NCBI GenBank assembly: GCA_013816585.1 | Contig: JACDEE010000001.1 | Location: forward strand, 263,001 to 327,000 | From: Sphingosinicella sp. | GTDB lineage: Bacteria > Pseudomonadota > Alphaproteobacteria > Sphingomonadales > Sphingomonadaceae | Length of the DNA stretch: 64,000 nucleotides | Reading direction: 5' to 3' | In this document: piece after piece, positions 36,927 to 45,645 of the stretch | Layout of the letters: every line of letters begins with the position of its first letter | Position numbering within the stretch: position 1 is the first letter of the stretch | Translations under genes and position numbers: made by a program | The notes under the pieces: generated by a model | Database searches by the model: none | Seen by the model: only the letters and a program-made list of their open reading frames with translations | What the model was told of the DNA's origin: nothing

Positions 36927-37265
36927 TCAATCGTCAAAGTTCATTTCAGCGGCGAACCGTTCGGCTGATGCGACGTCCAGTTCGATTAACCATATATCGG
37001 GGTCGAAACGTTTTCGACGGCTTAAAAGAGCCTCAAATTCTGCTGGTTCTTCAGCGACTTGGCCTCCAACACTCTGCCATTTGTAGCCTCCGTCGGACTG
37101 CAGGATGCGTTCGAGAATCCCCTGATTTCTGCCCTTTTCGTTAAGAATCACCAGGATCGAACCGGCCTGGGCATCGCCCTTCGCAAGCACCATTCCGAAC
37201 CCGCCTTCCGACTCGGCCCGCTTTACCAGCCCGGCTGCGATCAGGGAGGATGGGAGCCGCGTCAT
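36927..37265 (-). CDS. DUF1491 family protein
   Basis: This 112-residue protein is conserved in alphaproteobacteria, with the pattern LPSSLIAAGLVKRAESEGGF and FDPDIWLIELD. No catalytic motif is evident. I chose ATG 37265, which overlaps the thioesterase stop (ATGA); the longer frame up to 37505 reads through that gene. It is the last gene of the leftward origin-proximal run. Function unknown. Confidence 0.82.
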   Translation of the reverse strand: MTRLPSSLIAAGLVKRAESEGGFGMVLAKGDAQAGSILVILNEKGRNQGILERILQSDGGYKWQSVGGQVAEEPAEFEALLSRRKRFDPDIWLIELDVASAERFAAEMNFDD

Positions 37266-37726
37266 AGCCGTCCCGCATAGCCCTCCAGGCCGGAAAGCGG
37301 GATATGCGAGCGCATGAATGTGCCTGTCCCACGCGCGACTTCCTTGCCGTCCGCATCGATCAGCCTCGCATCGGCGACGAACACCCGGCGCCGGCCGCTG
37401 GCCCATCGGCCCTCGGCGATCACCGGTCCTTCCCGAAGCGGCTTGGTGAACAATAGGTTGAATGCGGTGGTGAGCAGGAAGCGATCGGTAACGAGACTGT
37501 TGCACGCATAAAAGGCGGCATCGTCCAGCATCTTGAAATAGAGCGTGCCGTGAGCGGCATTGGCGGCGTGGAAATGGGTCTGCGTGACCTCGAAGCGGAT
37601 TCGCGCAAAACCGTCCTCGACAATTTCAAGAGAAGAATCGAAAAGTCGATTGATTGGCGCATGGACGTATAAAGATTCCAGCGCCCGATAATGGGCGCTT
37701 GCTCCGGCGGCGCCCTCAGGCGGCAT
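37262..37726 (-). CDS. PaaI-type hotdog thioesterase
   Basis: This 154-residue hotdog-fold protein has HFHAANAAHGTLYFKMLDDAAFYA, read in parts, as the central helix with the AHGT and acidic residue pattern of PaaI/YiiD-like thioesterases. FTKPLREGPVIAEGRWASG forms the substrate strand. The acyl-CoA substrate is unknown. I chose ATG 37726 (MPPEGAAG), overlapping the end of ptsN by 11 bases; an in-frame start at 37756 would extend further into ptsN. Confidence 0.85.
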   Translation of the reverse strand: MPPEGAAGASAHYRALESLYVHAPINRLFDSSLEIVEDGFARIRFEVTQTHFHAANAAHGTLYFKMLDDAAFYACNSLVTDRFLLTTAFNLLFTKPLREGPVIAEGRWASGRRRVFVADARLIDADGKEVARGTGTFMRSHIPLSGLEGYAGRL

Positions 37727-38183
37727 CGAGCGCCTCCAGTCCCGCCAGCAACGCATAGATCGCGTCCTTGGAGCGCGCGCCGCGGAGCTTTGCCAGCATC
37801 TGCCGGTCGCGCAACAAACGGCTGACGCCCGCCAGTGCCTTCAAATGGTCGGCGCCGGCATCGGCAGGCGATAGCAGCATGAACACCAGATCGACCGGGA
37901 GCCCGTCGACCGATTGAAAATCGATCGGGCTGGTCAGTCGGGCGAAATAGCCGACCACGGACGGCAGATTCTCGATCTTTCCGTGCGGTATCGCGGCGCC
38001 GGAACCGAATCCGGTCGAACCGAGCTTTTCGCGTTCGCTAAGCGCCGCGACTATGTCCTTGGCGGCGATGCCGGTCTTTCGCGCCATGGCCATGCCAAGC
38101 TGCTGGAACAGGCTCTTCTTGTTGGCCGCAACCAACCGGGCATCGACGCGATCATTGGCAAGGATATCGGAGATCTCGTTCAT
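37716..38183 (-). CDS. ptsN: PTS IIA-like nitrogen regulatory protein PtsN
   Basis: PtsN (EIIA-Ntr) is the phosphate acceptor of the nitrogen-related phosphotransferase system and regulates partners such as potassium transport and stress pathways. The 155-residue protein carries the phosphorylated histidine in GAAIPHGKI (H67) and the family's STGFGSG segment. I chose ATG 38183 (MNEISDIL); the longer frame reads into hpf. It follows hpf by 61 bp, the hpf-ptsN order seen in many proteobacteria. Confidence 0.95.
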   Translation of the reverse strand: MNEISDILANDRVDARLVAANKKSLFQQLGMAMARKTGIAAKDIVAALSEREKLGSTGFGSGAAIPHGKIENLPSVVGYFARLTSPIDFQSVDGLPVDLVFMLLSPADAGADHLKALAGVSRLLRDRQMLAKLRGARSKDAIYALLAGLEALDAA

Positions 38184-38244
38184 GCTGCACCGATAGGGCG
38201 GCTGGGCCGCCTGAAATGGATGAAATAAGCGGACACCCGGTGGG

Positions 38245-38820
38245 TCAGCGGCGCTGCGGTTCGACCCAGCCGATGGTTCCGTCGCCCCGGCGGTAGACCA
38301 TGTTGAAGGCGCCGGTGCCGCTGTTGCGGAAGAGCAAGGCATTGGTGTTCCTGAGGTCCAGCAACATGACCGCGTCCGACACACTGGCGTCCGGTATGTC
38401 CACCCGGGTTTCCGCGACGATCGGGGGATTGTCGCTGACTTCCGTTTCCTCGTCACCGCCGTCGAACACGGTGTAGCGGGCATCCGCTTCGACTTCCTCC
38501 AGCCGCGCCGCCGGCACGGCATGCCGATCCTTCAGCCTTCGGGTATAACGGCGTAGCTGCTTTTCAACCCGCTCCGCCGCCTGGTCAAACGATCGATGCG
38601 CGTCCGCCGCATGCCCCGATCCCTTCAGGATCACGCCCTGCATCACATGCGCCACGATGTCGCAGACGAAACTGTGGTCATGCGGCCCTTTCCCGAAAGT
38701 CACATGCGCCGAAATCGCCCGCGAAAAATATTTGTCGGCGATCGCGTTTATGCGATCCTGGACGTGCTTGCGGAGAGCGTCGCCGGTATCGACCTGGTGA
38801 CCGGAGACCCGGATTTCCAT
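38245..38820 (-). CDS. hpf: Ribosome hibernation promoting factor (long form)
   Basis: The protein has 191 residues (192 if the preceding ATG at 38823 is used). It has an N-terminal S30AE domain (MEIRVSGHQVDTG...) and a C-terminal dimerisation domain (RFDIPDAS-like and ALLFRNSGTGAFNMVYRRGDG), the long-HPF layout that mediates 100S ribosome dimers. GGGAG lies six bases before the second ATG (38820), which I prefer. It sits between dnaQ and ptsN. Confidence 0.93.
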   Translation of the reverse strand: MEIRVSGHQVDTGDALRKHVQDRINAIADKYFSRAISAHVTFGKGPHDHSFVCDIVAHVMQGVILKGSGHAADAHRSFDQAAERVEKQLRRYTRRLKDRHAVPAARLEEVEADARYTVFDGGDEETEVSDNPPIVAETRVDIPDASVSDAVMLLDLRNTNALLFRNSGTGAFNMVYRRGDGTIGWVEPQRR

Positions 38821-38848
38821 CATATTCTCCCGCAAATGTTGCGGCGGA

Positions 38849-39574
38849 TTAGGCGCCGTCCCGGCTTTCCGTCAACCGCCTGGCGTCCAGCCTAGTCCAT
38901 ATAGGATCGGTCAGCTTAGCGATAAAGGATGCATGCCGCTCCAGTTCATCGGGCGAGGCCTGGTGAGGCCGGGGGGGGCGGATCCTGATCACGGCCGAGG
39001 CGACCGCCGGATGGGCGACCGAACCGTTGGAAAGGCTGGTCGTCGCGAGCGACAGGCCGATCTGCCGTCCGCCGGTCAGTTCGACATAGACCTGGGCGAG
39101 CAATTGAGCGTCGATCAGCGCGCCATGCTTGACGCGCAGACTTCGGTCAACGCCGAAGCGCGTGCAAAGGGCATCAAGGCTGTGCTTCGCGCCGGGATGC
39201 CGTTGCCGCGCGAGGACCAGGGTATCGACCATCCGGGTCATACAGACCAGCGGCCGGCCGCAATGATTGAGCTCGTGGTTCAGGAACCCGAAGTCGAAGC
39301 TCGCATTGTGCGCGACCAAAGGCGATTCGCCGAAAAATTCGATCAGATCCTCGCAAAGATCACCGAAGGCCGGCTTGTCCGACAGGAACGCGTCCGAAAG
39401 TCCATGCACCATCTGCGCTTCACTGGGCATCGGACGGCCGGGATTGAAATAAGCGTGGTAGGTGCGTCCGGTCTCGACCCGGTTGAACATTTCGACACAG
39501 CCTATTTCGACCATCCGGTCACCGTTCAACGGGCTGAGGCCGGTGGTCTCGGTATCGAAGATGATCTCGCGCAT
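38849..39574 (-). CDS. dnaQ: DNA polymerase III epsilon subunit (3'-5' exonuclease)
   Basis: The proofreading exonuclease of the replicative polymerase, 241 residues. Motif ExoI is DTETTG (D7, E9), ExoII is in LVAHNASFDFGFLN, and ExoIII has HGALIDAQLLA (H and D). The C-terminal part after about 180 is the flexible segment that binds the alpha subunit. I chose ATG 39574 (MREIIFDTETTG); the longer frame reads into coaE. It is seven bases downstream of coaE. Confidence 0.95.
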   Translation of the reverse strand: MREIIFDTETTGLSPLNGDRMVEIGCVEMFNRVETGRTYHAYFNPGRPMPSEAQMVHGLSDAFLSDKPAFGDLCEDLIEFFGESPLVAHNASFDFGFLNHELNHCGRPLVCMTRMVDTLVLARQRHPGAKHSLDALCTRFGVDRSLRVKHGALIDAQLLAQVYVELTGGRQIGLSLATTSLSNGSVAHPAVASAVIRIRPPRPHQASPDELERHASFIAKLTDPIWTRLDARRLTESRDGA

Positions 39575-39581
39575 CCGATCC

Positions 39582-40175
39582 TTATGAATCCACGCCGCCT
39601 GTGAGACAAGCGATGATGCGGCGAACGGAATCCCTCGTTTCCTGCAGCGCCCCACCGGTGGGGATGATAAAATCGGCACGCGCCTGCTTTTCCTCGTCGG
39701 GCATCTGAAGGGCCAGGATTTGCTCGAACCTTTCTTGCGTCATGCCCGGCCGCGCCAGGACTCGCGCCCTCTGGATTGAAGCGGGGGCGGAAACCACCGC
39801 AATCTTGTCGATCACAGCGAACCCTCCTTTTTCGAACAGCAAGGGTATGTCGAGCACGACCAGTTTCGCCTCGCAATGCCGTTCCAGAAAGGCCTTCCGC
39901 TCGGCCGCCACTGCCGGATGTACCAGATGTTCGAGCTGGAGAAGCGCCTCCGGATTCCCAAGCACCCGCTCGGACAGGCTCGTCCGGTCCACGCCCTTTT
40001 CGCCGGTCGTGCCGGGGAACAGGGTCTCGATTGTTTCGACCAGTGCCCCCGCCGGTCCCTGCAGGCGATGCACGGCCGCGTCGGCATCGAACACTTCGAT
40101 GCCTTCGTCGGCGAACATTGCCGCCACGGTCGATTTGCCCATGCCGATCGATCCGGTGAGGCCTAGGACGATCAT
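39582..40175 (-). CDS. coaE: Dephospho-CoA kinase
   Basis: CoaE catalyses the last step of coenzyme A synthesis, phosphorylation of dephospho-CoA. The 197-residue P-loop kinase has LTGSIGMGKST (Walker A, residues 6-16), DADAAVHRL and LDIPLLFE. Its ATG overlaps the aroE stop (ATGA). Gene order ppsR-maf-aroE-coaE-dnaQ is the standard alphaproteobacterial origin-flanking set. Confidence 0.96.
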   Translation of the reverse strand: MIVLGLTGSIGMGKSTVAAMFADEGIEVFDADAAVHRLQGPAGALVETIETLFPGTTGEKGVDRTSLSERVLGNPEALLQLEHLVHPAVAAERKAFLERHCEAKLVVLDIPLLFEKGGFAVIDKIAVVSAPASIQRARVLARPGMTQERFEQILALQMPDEEKQARADFIIPTGGALQETRDSVRRIIACLTGGVDS

Positions 40176-41020
40176 CGGGTGACCAACGCGCGAAGCTCGA
40201 CATCATGCTCGCGCGGGGCCGCGGCCCCGAAGAACAGCTCGAAGGCCGGCGCTGCCTGTCCGATCAGCATGTGGAGTCCGTCTTTGATCCTGGCTCCCCC
40301 CGCAAGAGCTGCGGCGAGGAATTCGGTTTCGATCGGATCATAGACCATGTCGAAGGCGCAAGTCTCTTCGCGGCCGCCCGTCGCCAGCCAATCGATCAAG
40401 GCGGGGTGCATGGATGGTCCGCCGCGCATCCCCATCGGCGTGGCGTTGATAAGGAGATCGACACCTTGCCTCGCTCCTGGAAAACGGTCGAAGGTCGCTG
40501 CTTCCATTTTGGTCCCGGCCGATGGCGGGATCAGGGAAGCCAACGCGGAAGCCCTGGCCTCATTCCGGGCAAGGATCGTAACCTGCCGGACCTGGTTCGA
40601 AACCAGATGGCATAAGGCGGCGCGGGCCGCGCCGCCGGCGCCGATCAGGACAGCGTGCGCGCCCTTCAGCTCGACGTCCGAAAGCGCCTCCTTCAACCCC
40701 GCCAGGTCGCTATTGGCGCCGACCAAACAGGAAAGCGGGGTCCGGGTAATGCAATTGACCGCTCCCAGGAATTGGCAAAGGCCCGATGGAGCGCCGACCT
40801 GTTCGGCCGCTTTCTCCTTTAGCGGAGCCGTGACATTGCAGCCGCGCCACCAGATATCGTTCCGCTTCGTCTCCAGATAGGATCGAAGCGACGCGCCCTC
40901 GACCCGGGTCGCGCGATATTCGCCCTCGAGGCCCAGCTTTTCGAGCCAGAAGCCGTGGATCAGCGGCGATTTGCTGTGCGAGATCGGATCGCCGATCACT
41001 TCGGCATAAGGGTGTCCCAT
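40172..41020 (-). CDS. aroE: Shikimate dehydrogenase
   Basis: AroE reduces 3-dehydroshikimate to shikimate with NADPH. The 282-residue protein shows the substrate loop GDPISHSKSPLIH with the catalytic-region lysine, NVTAPLKE, the cofactor segment VLIGAGGAARAALCHL and NATPMGM. I chose ATG 41020, which shares one base with the maf stop (TGATG); the longer frame reads antisense-free but non-conserved sequence inside maf. Confidence 0.96.
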   Translation of the reverse strand: MGHPYAEVIGDPISHSKSPLIHGFWLEKLGLEGEYRATRVEGASLRSYLETKRNDIWWRGCNVTAPLKEKAAEQVGAPSGLCQFLGAVNCITRTPLSCLVGANSDLAGLKEALSDVELKGAHAVLIGAGGAARAALCHLVSNQVRQVTILARNEARASALASLIPPSAGTKMEAATFDRFPGARQGVDLLINATPMGMRGGPSMHPALIDWLATGGREETCAFDMVYDPIETEFLAAALAGGARIKDGLHMLIGQAAPAFELFFGAAAPREHDVELRALVTR

Positions 41021-41613
41021 CAGTTGGCCATCACCCCGCGCTCGCGCAGGAAGGCGAGCAGGGGAAGCAGCGGCAGCCCCAGGATCGCGAAATGACTGCC
41101 TTCGATCCTTTCGAACAATTGCACGCCCGGTCCTTCGATCCGATAGCCGCCGACGCCCCATCTTATCGCTTCATATTCCTCGTCCAAATAGAGGTTGAGG
41201 AATTCCGTGCCGAGCGGCCGCATGGTGAGCGCGACGCTTTCGCTGCCCCGCCACACGGCCTGGCCCCGCTCCGCCACGATCGCGGCCGAATGCAGGAAAT
41301 GGGTCTTGCCGCCGAGCGACAATAATTGCGCCAAGGCATCGTCGCGCGAACGCGGCTTGTCGAGCATGGTCCCGTCGCTCCGCTCCAGCATCTGATCAGC
41401 GCCGATGACCAGATCGTCTCCCGCCGGTACCGCCAGCGCCTTGGCCTCGGCCAGCGCGGCGGCCAGCGCCATTGCGCCCAGGCCCTGTTCACGCAAATCA
41501 GCCTTGATCCGTTCCTCATCCAGAACGGAATCCACCACCCCAAACGGAACGCCGGCCGCTTCGAGCATCGCCCGGCGCGCTTTGCTTTTAGACGCGAGCA
41601 GCAGCTTCATCAT
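41020..41613 (-). CDS. maf: Maf family nucleotide pyrophosphatase
   Basis: This 197-residue protein has the Maf signature LLASKSKARRAMLEAAGVPF, GADQML and the conserved KPRSRDDALAQL. Maf proteins hydrolyse non-canonical or canonical nucleoside triphosphates (dTTP/UTP or m7GTP types); the subtype is not decided here. Two adjacent ATG codons (41613, 41610) are possible starts. It overlaps the 3' end of ppsR by 26 bases, suggesting tight coupling. Confidence 0.93.
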   Translation of the reverse strand: MMKLLLASKSKARRAMLEAAGVPFGVVDSVLDEERIKADLREQGLGAMALAAALAEAKALAVPAGDDLVIGADQMLERSDGTMLDKPRSRDDALAQLLSLGGKTHFLHSAAIVAERGQAVWRGSESVALTMRPLGTEFLNLYLDEEYEAIRWGVGGYRIEGPGVQLFERIEGSHFAILGLPLLPLLAFLRERGVMAN

Positions 41614-42418
41614 CTTCCCGTTCGTCGCACAATTTGACGATGGCGAAAGCGGTTTCCTCGATCGACCGGCGGGAGACGTCGATCACCGGCCAGCCATTGT
41701 CGGAGAAAATGCGCCGCGCGAAGGCCAGTTCGGCGGCGACCGCCTCGGCGTCCACATAATCGGTCTCCGGCGCCTGGTTGAGCGACAGCAAACGGTTGCG
41801 GCGGATCTGAATCAGGCGGTCCGATCCGGTAGTAAGCCCCACCACCAATGGATTCTTCAATCCGAACAAGGATCGCGGCGGCGGCGATTCGGGCACCAAA
41901 GGAATATTGGCGACCTTGTAGCCGCGATTGGCGAGATAGATGGCGGTGGGCGTTTTCGAAGTCCGCGACACGCCAGCCAGCACGATATCCGCTTCCTCCC
42001 AATTGTCCGCGCCGATCCCGTCATCATGCGCGATCGTGAACTGGATCGCATCGACCCGCGCGAAATAGGCCGCGTCCATCGCATGCTGCCGGCCCGGACG
42101 CGCTTTGGCTTCCTGGCCCAGCACCGCAGACAGCGCGTCGACCACAGGATCGAGCGCCGACACGGCATGGATTCCGCGCCGGCGGCATTTCTGCTCCAGC
42201 TCTCGCCGGATATTATTGTTGGCGAGCGTATAGAGGACCAGACCGGGTCGCCGTTCGATATCGTCGAGTACCCGGTCCAGATGGCCTTCCGAACGAACCA
42301 TCGGCCAGAAATGTTTGAGCATTTCCACCCCGTCAAATTGCGCGAGCCCAGCCTTTGCAATGACTTCCAGCGTCTCCCCGGTGGAATCCGACAGGAGGTG
42401 GAGATGGCGCTCGCCCAT
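41588..42418 (-). CDS. ppsR: Pyruvate,phosphate/water dikinase regulatory protein (DUF299)
   Basis: This 276-residue bifunctional kinase/pyrophosphorylase family protein regulates PEP synthase or pyruvate phosphate dikinase by reversible phosphorylation. Signatures are HLLSDSTGETLEVIAKAGL and the P-loop-like GVSRTSKTPTAIYLANRGYKVAN. In alphaproteobacteria this gene lies directly beside the chromosome origin, facing hemE, as here. Its target enzyme is not in the window. No clear ribosome site is seen before ATG 42418. Confidence 0.94.
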   Translation of the reverse strand: MGERHLHLLSDSTGETLEVIAKAGLAQFDGVEMLKHFWPMVRSEGHLDRVLDDIERRPGLVLYTLANNNIRRELEQKCRRRGIHAVSALDPVVDALSAVLGQEAKARPGRQHAMDAAYFARVDAIQFTIAHDDGIGADNWEEADIVLAGVSRTSKTPTAIYLANRGYKVANIPLVPESPPPRSLFGLKNPLVVGLTTGSDRLIQIRRNRLLSLNQAPETDYVDAEAVAAELAFARRIFSDNGWPVIDVSRRSIEETAFAIVKLCDEREDDEAAARV

Positions 42419-42731
42419 ATTTGATTTTACCTGTGGAAAAACATGTTGAAATCGCTAGCTGAAGGCTTGGGGCGCTTTCAAGAAATTCATTCCTCCCCGT
42501 TGTTCGAAATCGATCCACAGGCAAGCCAACATGGGAAAAGTTCCATCCCCAGTCTGTGGATTTCGGGGATAAACTACGCGAATCCGCAGGGCGCCGCGGC
42601 CCATCTAAAGTCAAGCTGTTGGCAAGCCGGCGGCAAGACAATAAACCCCACCATCCGCCTCCCTACTACCTACAACTGACTCTCTATTAATAAGACTCTT
42701 TAGATAGAAGAGACGAGCCCGAACGGATCCC
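42419..42731. other. oriC: Predicted chromosome replication origin (oriC) between ppsR and hemE
   Basis: This is a 313-bp gap between the leftward ppsR-maf-aroE-coaE-dnaQ set and rightward hemE, the position of the Caulobacter-type origin. DnaA-box-like 9-mers are TGTGGAAAA (42432-42440, one mismatch to TGTGGATAA), CGATCCACA (42511-42519; one mismatch to the Caulobacter G-box TGATCCACA), TGTGGATTT (42555-42563) and CGGGGATAA (42564-42572). The right end (42660-42712) is AT-richer, with TATTAATAAG, a candidate unwinding region. TTAA at 42687 is a possible CtrA half-site only. parS sites and parAB follow to the right. Confidence 0.75.
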
Positions 42732-43757
42732 ATGCCGATCAAGCCCAAGCCATTGCTCACCGTGCTGAACGGCGGAAAAGCTGACATATTGCCGGTCTGG
42801 CTGATGCGTCAGGCCGGACGCTATCTGCCCGAATATCGGGAACTCAGGGCCAGGAAGGGTGGCTTTCTGGACCTGGTCTACGATGCGGACGCCGCGGCTG
42901 AAGTCACTCTACAGCCCATTCGCCGATTTGGCTTCGACGGCGCCATATTATTCTCCGATATCCTGATCGTGCCTCATGCCCTGGGGCAGGATCTGCGTTT
43001 CGAGGTGGCCGAGGGGCCTCGCCTCAGCCCTCCTTTGATCGACGCGTCGCTCAAGGCCCTGGAAGCCGTGCCACAGCGCCTCGAGGCCGTTTACCGGACT
43101 GTGGAGAAGGTCGCGAGGGCCCTGGCCCCTGAGACCGCTTTTCTGGGCTTTGCCGGCAGTCCGTGGACGGTCGCGACCTATATGGTGGCGGGCCAGGGTA
43201 GCCGGGAGCAGGCGGAAGCCCGAAGGATGGCCTATCGCGACCCTCCGGCTTTCGCGGCCATCATCGACGCGCTATCCGCGATGACCGTCGATTACCTGTC
43301 GGGCCAGGTGAATGCGGGCGTCGAAGCCGTGCAATTGTTCGACAGCTGGTCGGGCAGCCTGTCGCCCGATCAATTCGAAAAATGGGTGATCGCGCCGACC
43401 GCTCGGATCGTCGCCGATTTCAAATCCCGACATCCCGAAATCCCAGTCATCGGTTTTCCCAAAGGCGCGGGCGGCAAGCTCCCCGCTTATGCGCGGGAGA
43501 CAGGAGTGGATGCAATCGGTCTCGACGAAACCGTCGATCCGCGCTGGGCCGCGGCGATGCTGCCACCGGGGCTTCCGGTCCAGGGCAATCTCGATCCGCT
43601 CGCTCTGATCGCCGGCGGCGAGACGCTTGAAAAAGCCATCGACACTATCATATCTGCCTTTGAAGGGCGGCCGCACATCTTCAATCTTGGGCATGGCATC
43701 CTGCAGGACACGCCGATCGAGCATGTCGAGCAGCTCGTCAAACGGGTGCGCCGATGA
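42732..43757 (+). CDS. hemE: Uroporphyrinogen decarboxylase
   Basis: HemE decarboxylates uroporphyrinogen III to coproporphyrinogen III in heme synthesis. The 341-residue protein shows PVWLMRQAGRYLPEYRELR (the signature with the arginine clamp), ILFSDILIVPHALGQ with catalytic Asp, and GFAGSPWTVATYM. It is the first rightward gene from the predicted origin and is followed by hemJ after 16 bp. Confidence 0.97.
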   Translation: MPIKPKPLLTVLNGGKADILPVWLMRQAGRYLPEYRELRARKGGFLDLVYDADAAAEVTLQPIRRFGFDGAILFSDILIVPHALGQDLRFEVAEGPRLSPPLIDASLKALEAVPQRLEAVYRTVEKVARALAPETAFLGFAGSPWTVATYMVAGQGSREQAEARRMAYRDPPAFAAIIDALSAMTVDYLSGQVNAGVEAVQLFDSWSGSLSPDQFEKWVIAPTARIVADFKSRHPEIPVIGFPKGAGGKLPAYARETGVDAIGLDETVDPRWAAAMLPPGLPVQGNLDPLALIAGGETLEKAIDTIISAFEGRPHIFNLGHGILQDTPIEHVEQLVKRVRR

Positions 43758-43773
43758 TTTGCGGAGCCTCCGC

Positions 43774-44232
43774 ATGATGGACCTGGACTGGGGAACGGCG
43801 CTTCAATTGAGCTATGTGTGGATCAAGGCGGCGCACGTCATTTTCGTGATCTTCTGGATTGCGGGCCTGTTCATGCTGCCGCGTTTCTACGTCTATCACC
43901 AGGAAGCTCCGGCCGGGTCGCCTGAAGAGAAGAAATGGATCGAGCGCGAGGCCAAGCTTCGCAACATAATCATCACCCCCGCCATGATCCTGGTCTGGAT
44001 CTTCGGCCTCAGCCTTGCCTACATAATCGATCCCTGGGGTGAAGGCTGGTTCCTGGCCAAGCTTTCAATCGTCGTCGCCCTTTCCGCTTATCATGGCTGG
44101 ATGGTCGCCTATGGCAAGAAGCTCGCGCGGGGCGATCGGCCGCTCAGCGGCAAAGTGCTGAGGATGATGAACGAGATACCCGGAATAGCCGTAGCCCTCA
44201 TCGTCATCCTCGTGATCGTCCGGCCCTTTTAG
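43774..44232 (+). CDS. hemJ: Protoporphyrinogen oxidase HemJ
   Basis: This 152-residue membrane protein of the HemJ family oxidises protoporphyrinogen IX in many alphaproteobacteria and cyanobacteria. The N-terminal helix pattern WIKAAHVIFVIFWIAGLFML followed by PRFYVYH has conserved histidines H21 and H42, and about four membrane helices are visible. Placement directly after hemE supports the heme role. I chose ATG 43774 (a second ATG follows at 43777); upstream in-frame codons overlap hemE. Confidence 0.9.
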   Translation: MMDLDWGTALQLSYVWIKAAHVIFVIFWIAGLFMLPRFYVYHQEAPAGSPEEKKWIEREAKLRNIIITPAMILVWIFGLSLAYIIDPWGEGWFLAKLSIVVALSAYHGWMVAYGKKLARGDRPLSGKVLRMMNEIPGIAVALIVILVIVRPF

Positions 44233-44236
44233 TCCA

Positions 44237-44265
44237 TTGACTTGAATTTTTCCGGAGCCTAACGC
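44237..44265 (+). promoter_or_regulatory. Possible promoter for rho
   Basis: TTGACT (44237-44242) and TAACGC (44260-44265) are separated by 17 bp in the 135-bp hemJ-rho gap, leaving a leader of about 95 bases before rho. The -35 match is good, the -10 match poor. Confidence 0.35.
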
Positions 44266-44367
44266 CGCTCCAAGTCGTTAGCCCGTCCTGGGCAAATCCC
44301 ATCCGCCGCCAGATCTCCATTTCGCGCCGGACGACCGTTTTCCAAAAACACCTCCTCGAGTAATCTC

Positions 44368-45624
44368 ATGCATCTTAAAGACCTGAAACTGAAAACCCCC
44401 GCCGAACTGGTCGCCATGGCCGAAGAGCTCGGCATCGAGGGCGCCTCCACGCTTCGCAAGCAGGAGCTGATGTTTTCGATCCTCAAGGTCCAGGCCGAAA
44501 ACGGCCAGGAGATCATGGGCATGGGAACGATCGAGGTCCTGCCCGACGGCTTCGGCTTTTTGCGCAGCCCGGAGGCCAATTATCTGGCCGGTCCGGACGA
44601 CATTTATGTGTCGCCAAGCCAAGTCCGAAAATTCGGCTTGCGCACCGGCGATACGATCGAAGGCGAGATCAGGGGCCCCAAGGATGGCGAACGCTATTTC
44701 GCCCTGGTCCGCCTGATCCAGGTCAATTTCGACAATCCGGAAGCCGTCCGCCATCGCGTCAATTTCGACAATCTGACACCGCTCTACCCGGACGAAAAGC
44801 TGACGCTCGACAGCTCGGATCCGACGGTCAAGGACAAGTCGGCGCGGGTGATCGACATCATCTCTCCGCAGGGTAAGGGCCAGCGCGCGCTGATCGTCGC
44901 TCCGCCGCGTACCGGCAAGACCGTCCTGCTCCAGAATATCGCCAAAGCGATCACCGACAACCACCCCGAAGTATTCCTGATCGTGCTGCTGATCGACGAG
45001 CGGCCGGAGGAAGTCACCGACATGCAGCGTTCGGTCAATGGCGAGGTCATCTCCTCGACCTTCGACGAACCCGCCCAGCGCCATGTCCAGGTTGCGGAAA
45101 TGGTAATCGAAAAGGCCAAGCGCCTGGTCGAGCACAAGAAGGATGTCGTAATCCTGCTCGATTCCATCACCCGCCTGGGACGTGCCTACAACACGGTCGT
45201 TCCCTCGTCCGGCAAGGTGCTGACCGGCGGCGTCGACGCCAATGCGCTGCAGCGTCCCAAGCGCTTCTTCGGCGCCGCGCGTAACATTGAGGAAGGCGGA
45301 TCGCTTTCGATCATCGCCACCGCCTTGATCGACACGGGGTCGAAGATGGACGAAGTGATCTTCGAAGAGTTCAAGGGCACCGGCAATTCTGAAATCGTGC
45401 TCGACCGCAAGGTTTCCGACAAGCGCATCTTCCCGTCGCTCGATGTTGGCAAGTCCGGCACGCGTAAGGAAGAATTGCTGGTCGACCAGGCGATCCTTTC
45501 CAAGATGTGGGTCCTTCGCCGCATCCTCATGCAAATGGGAACGGTCGATGCGATGCAGTTCCTGCTCGACAAGATGAAGGACGCCAAGTCCAACGAGGAC
45601 TTCTTCGCGTCGATGAACCAGTAG
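44368..45624 (+). CDS. rho: Transcription termination factor Rho
   Basis: Rho is the hexameric RNA helicase that terminates transcription. The 418-residue protein has the N-terminal helical domain, the cold-shock-like primary RNA-binding fold ([13 protein letters not shown]...), the Walker [13 protein letters not shown], Walker [12 protein letters not shown] and the Q/R loop regions ([14 protein letters not shown]). The length matches alphaproteobacterial Rho without insertions. Confidence 0.97.
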   Translation: MHLKDLKLKTPAELVAMAEELGIEGASTLRKQELMFSILKVQAENGQEIMGMGTIEVLPDGFGFLRSPEANYLAGPDDIYVSPSQVRKFGLRTGDTIEGEIRGPKDGERYFALVRLIQVNFDNPEAVRHRVNFDNLTPLYPDEKLTLDSSDPTVKDKSARVIDIISPQGKGQRALIVAPPRTGKTVLLQNIAKAITDNHPEVFLIVLLIDERPEEVTDMQRSVNGEVISSTFDEPAQRHVQVAEMVIEKAKRLVEHKKDVVILLDSITRLGRAYNTVVPSSGKVLTGGVDANALQRPKRFFGAARNIEEGGSLSIIATALIDTGSKMDEVIFEEFKGTGNSEIVLDRKVSDKRIFPSLDVGKSGTRKEELLVDQAILSKMWVLRRILMQMGTVDAMQFLLDKMKDAKSNEDFFASMNQ

Positions 45625-45645
45625 GGCTAGGGTCTTTCGGCAGCC

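Noticed and set aside
42687-42702. CtrA-type site TTAA-N7-TTAA in the origin region
   Set aside because: Only the first half-site matches; the second reads TTTA at the wrong spacing.
44278-45534. 418-codon minus-strand frame over rho
   Set aside because: Antisense shadow of rho; no family signature.
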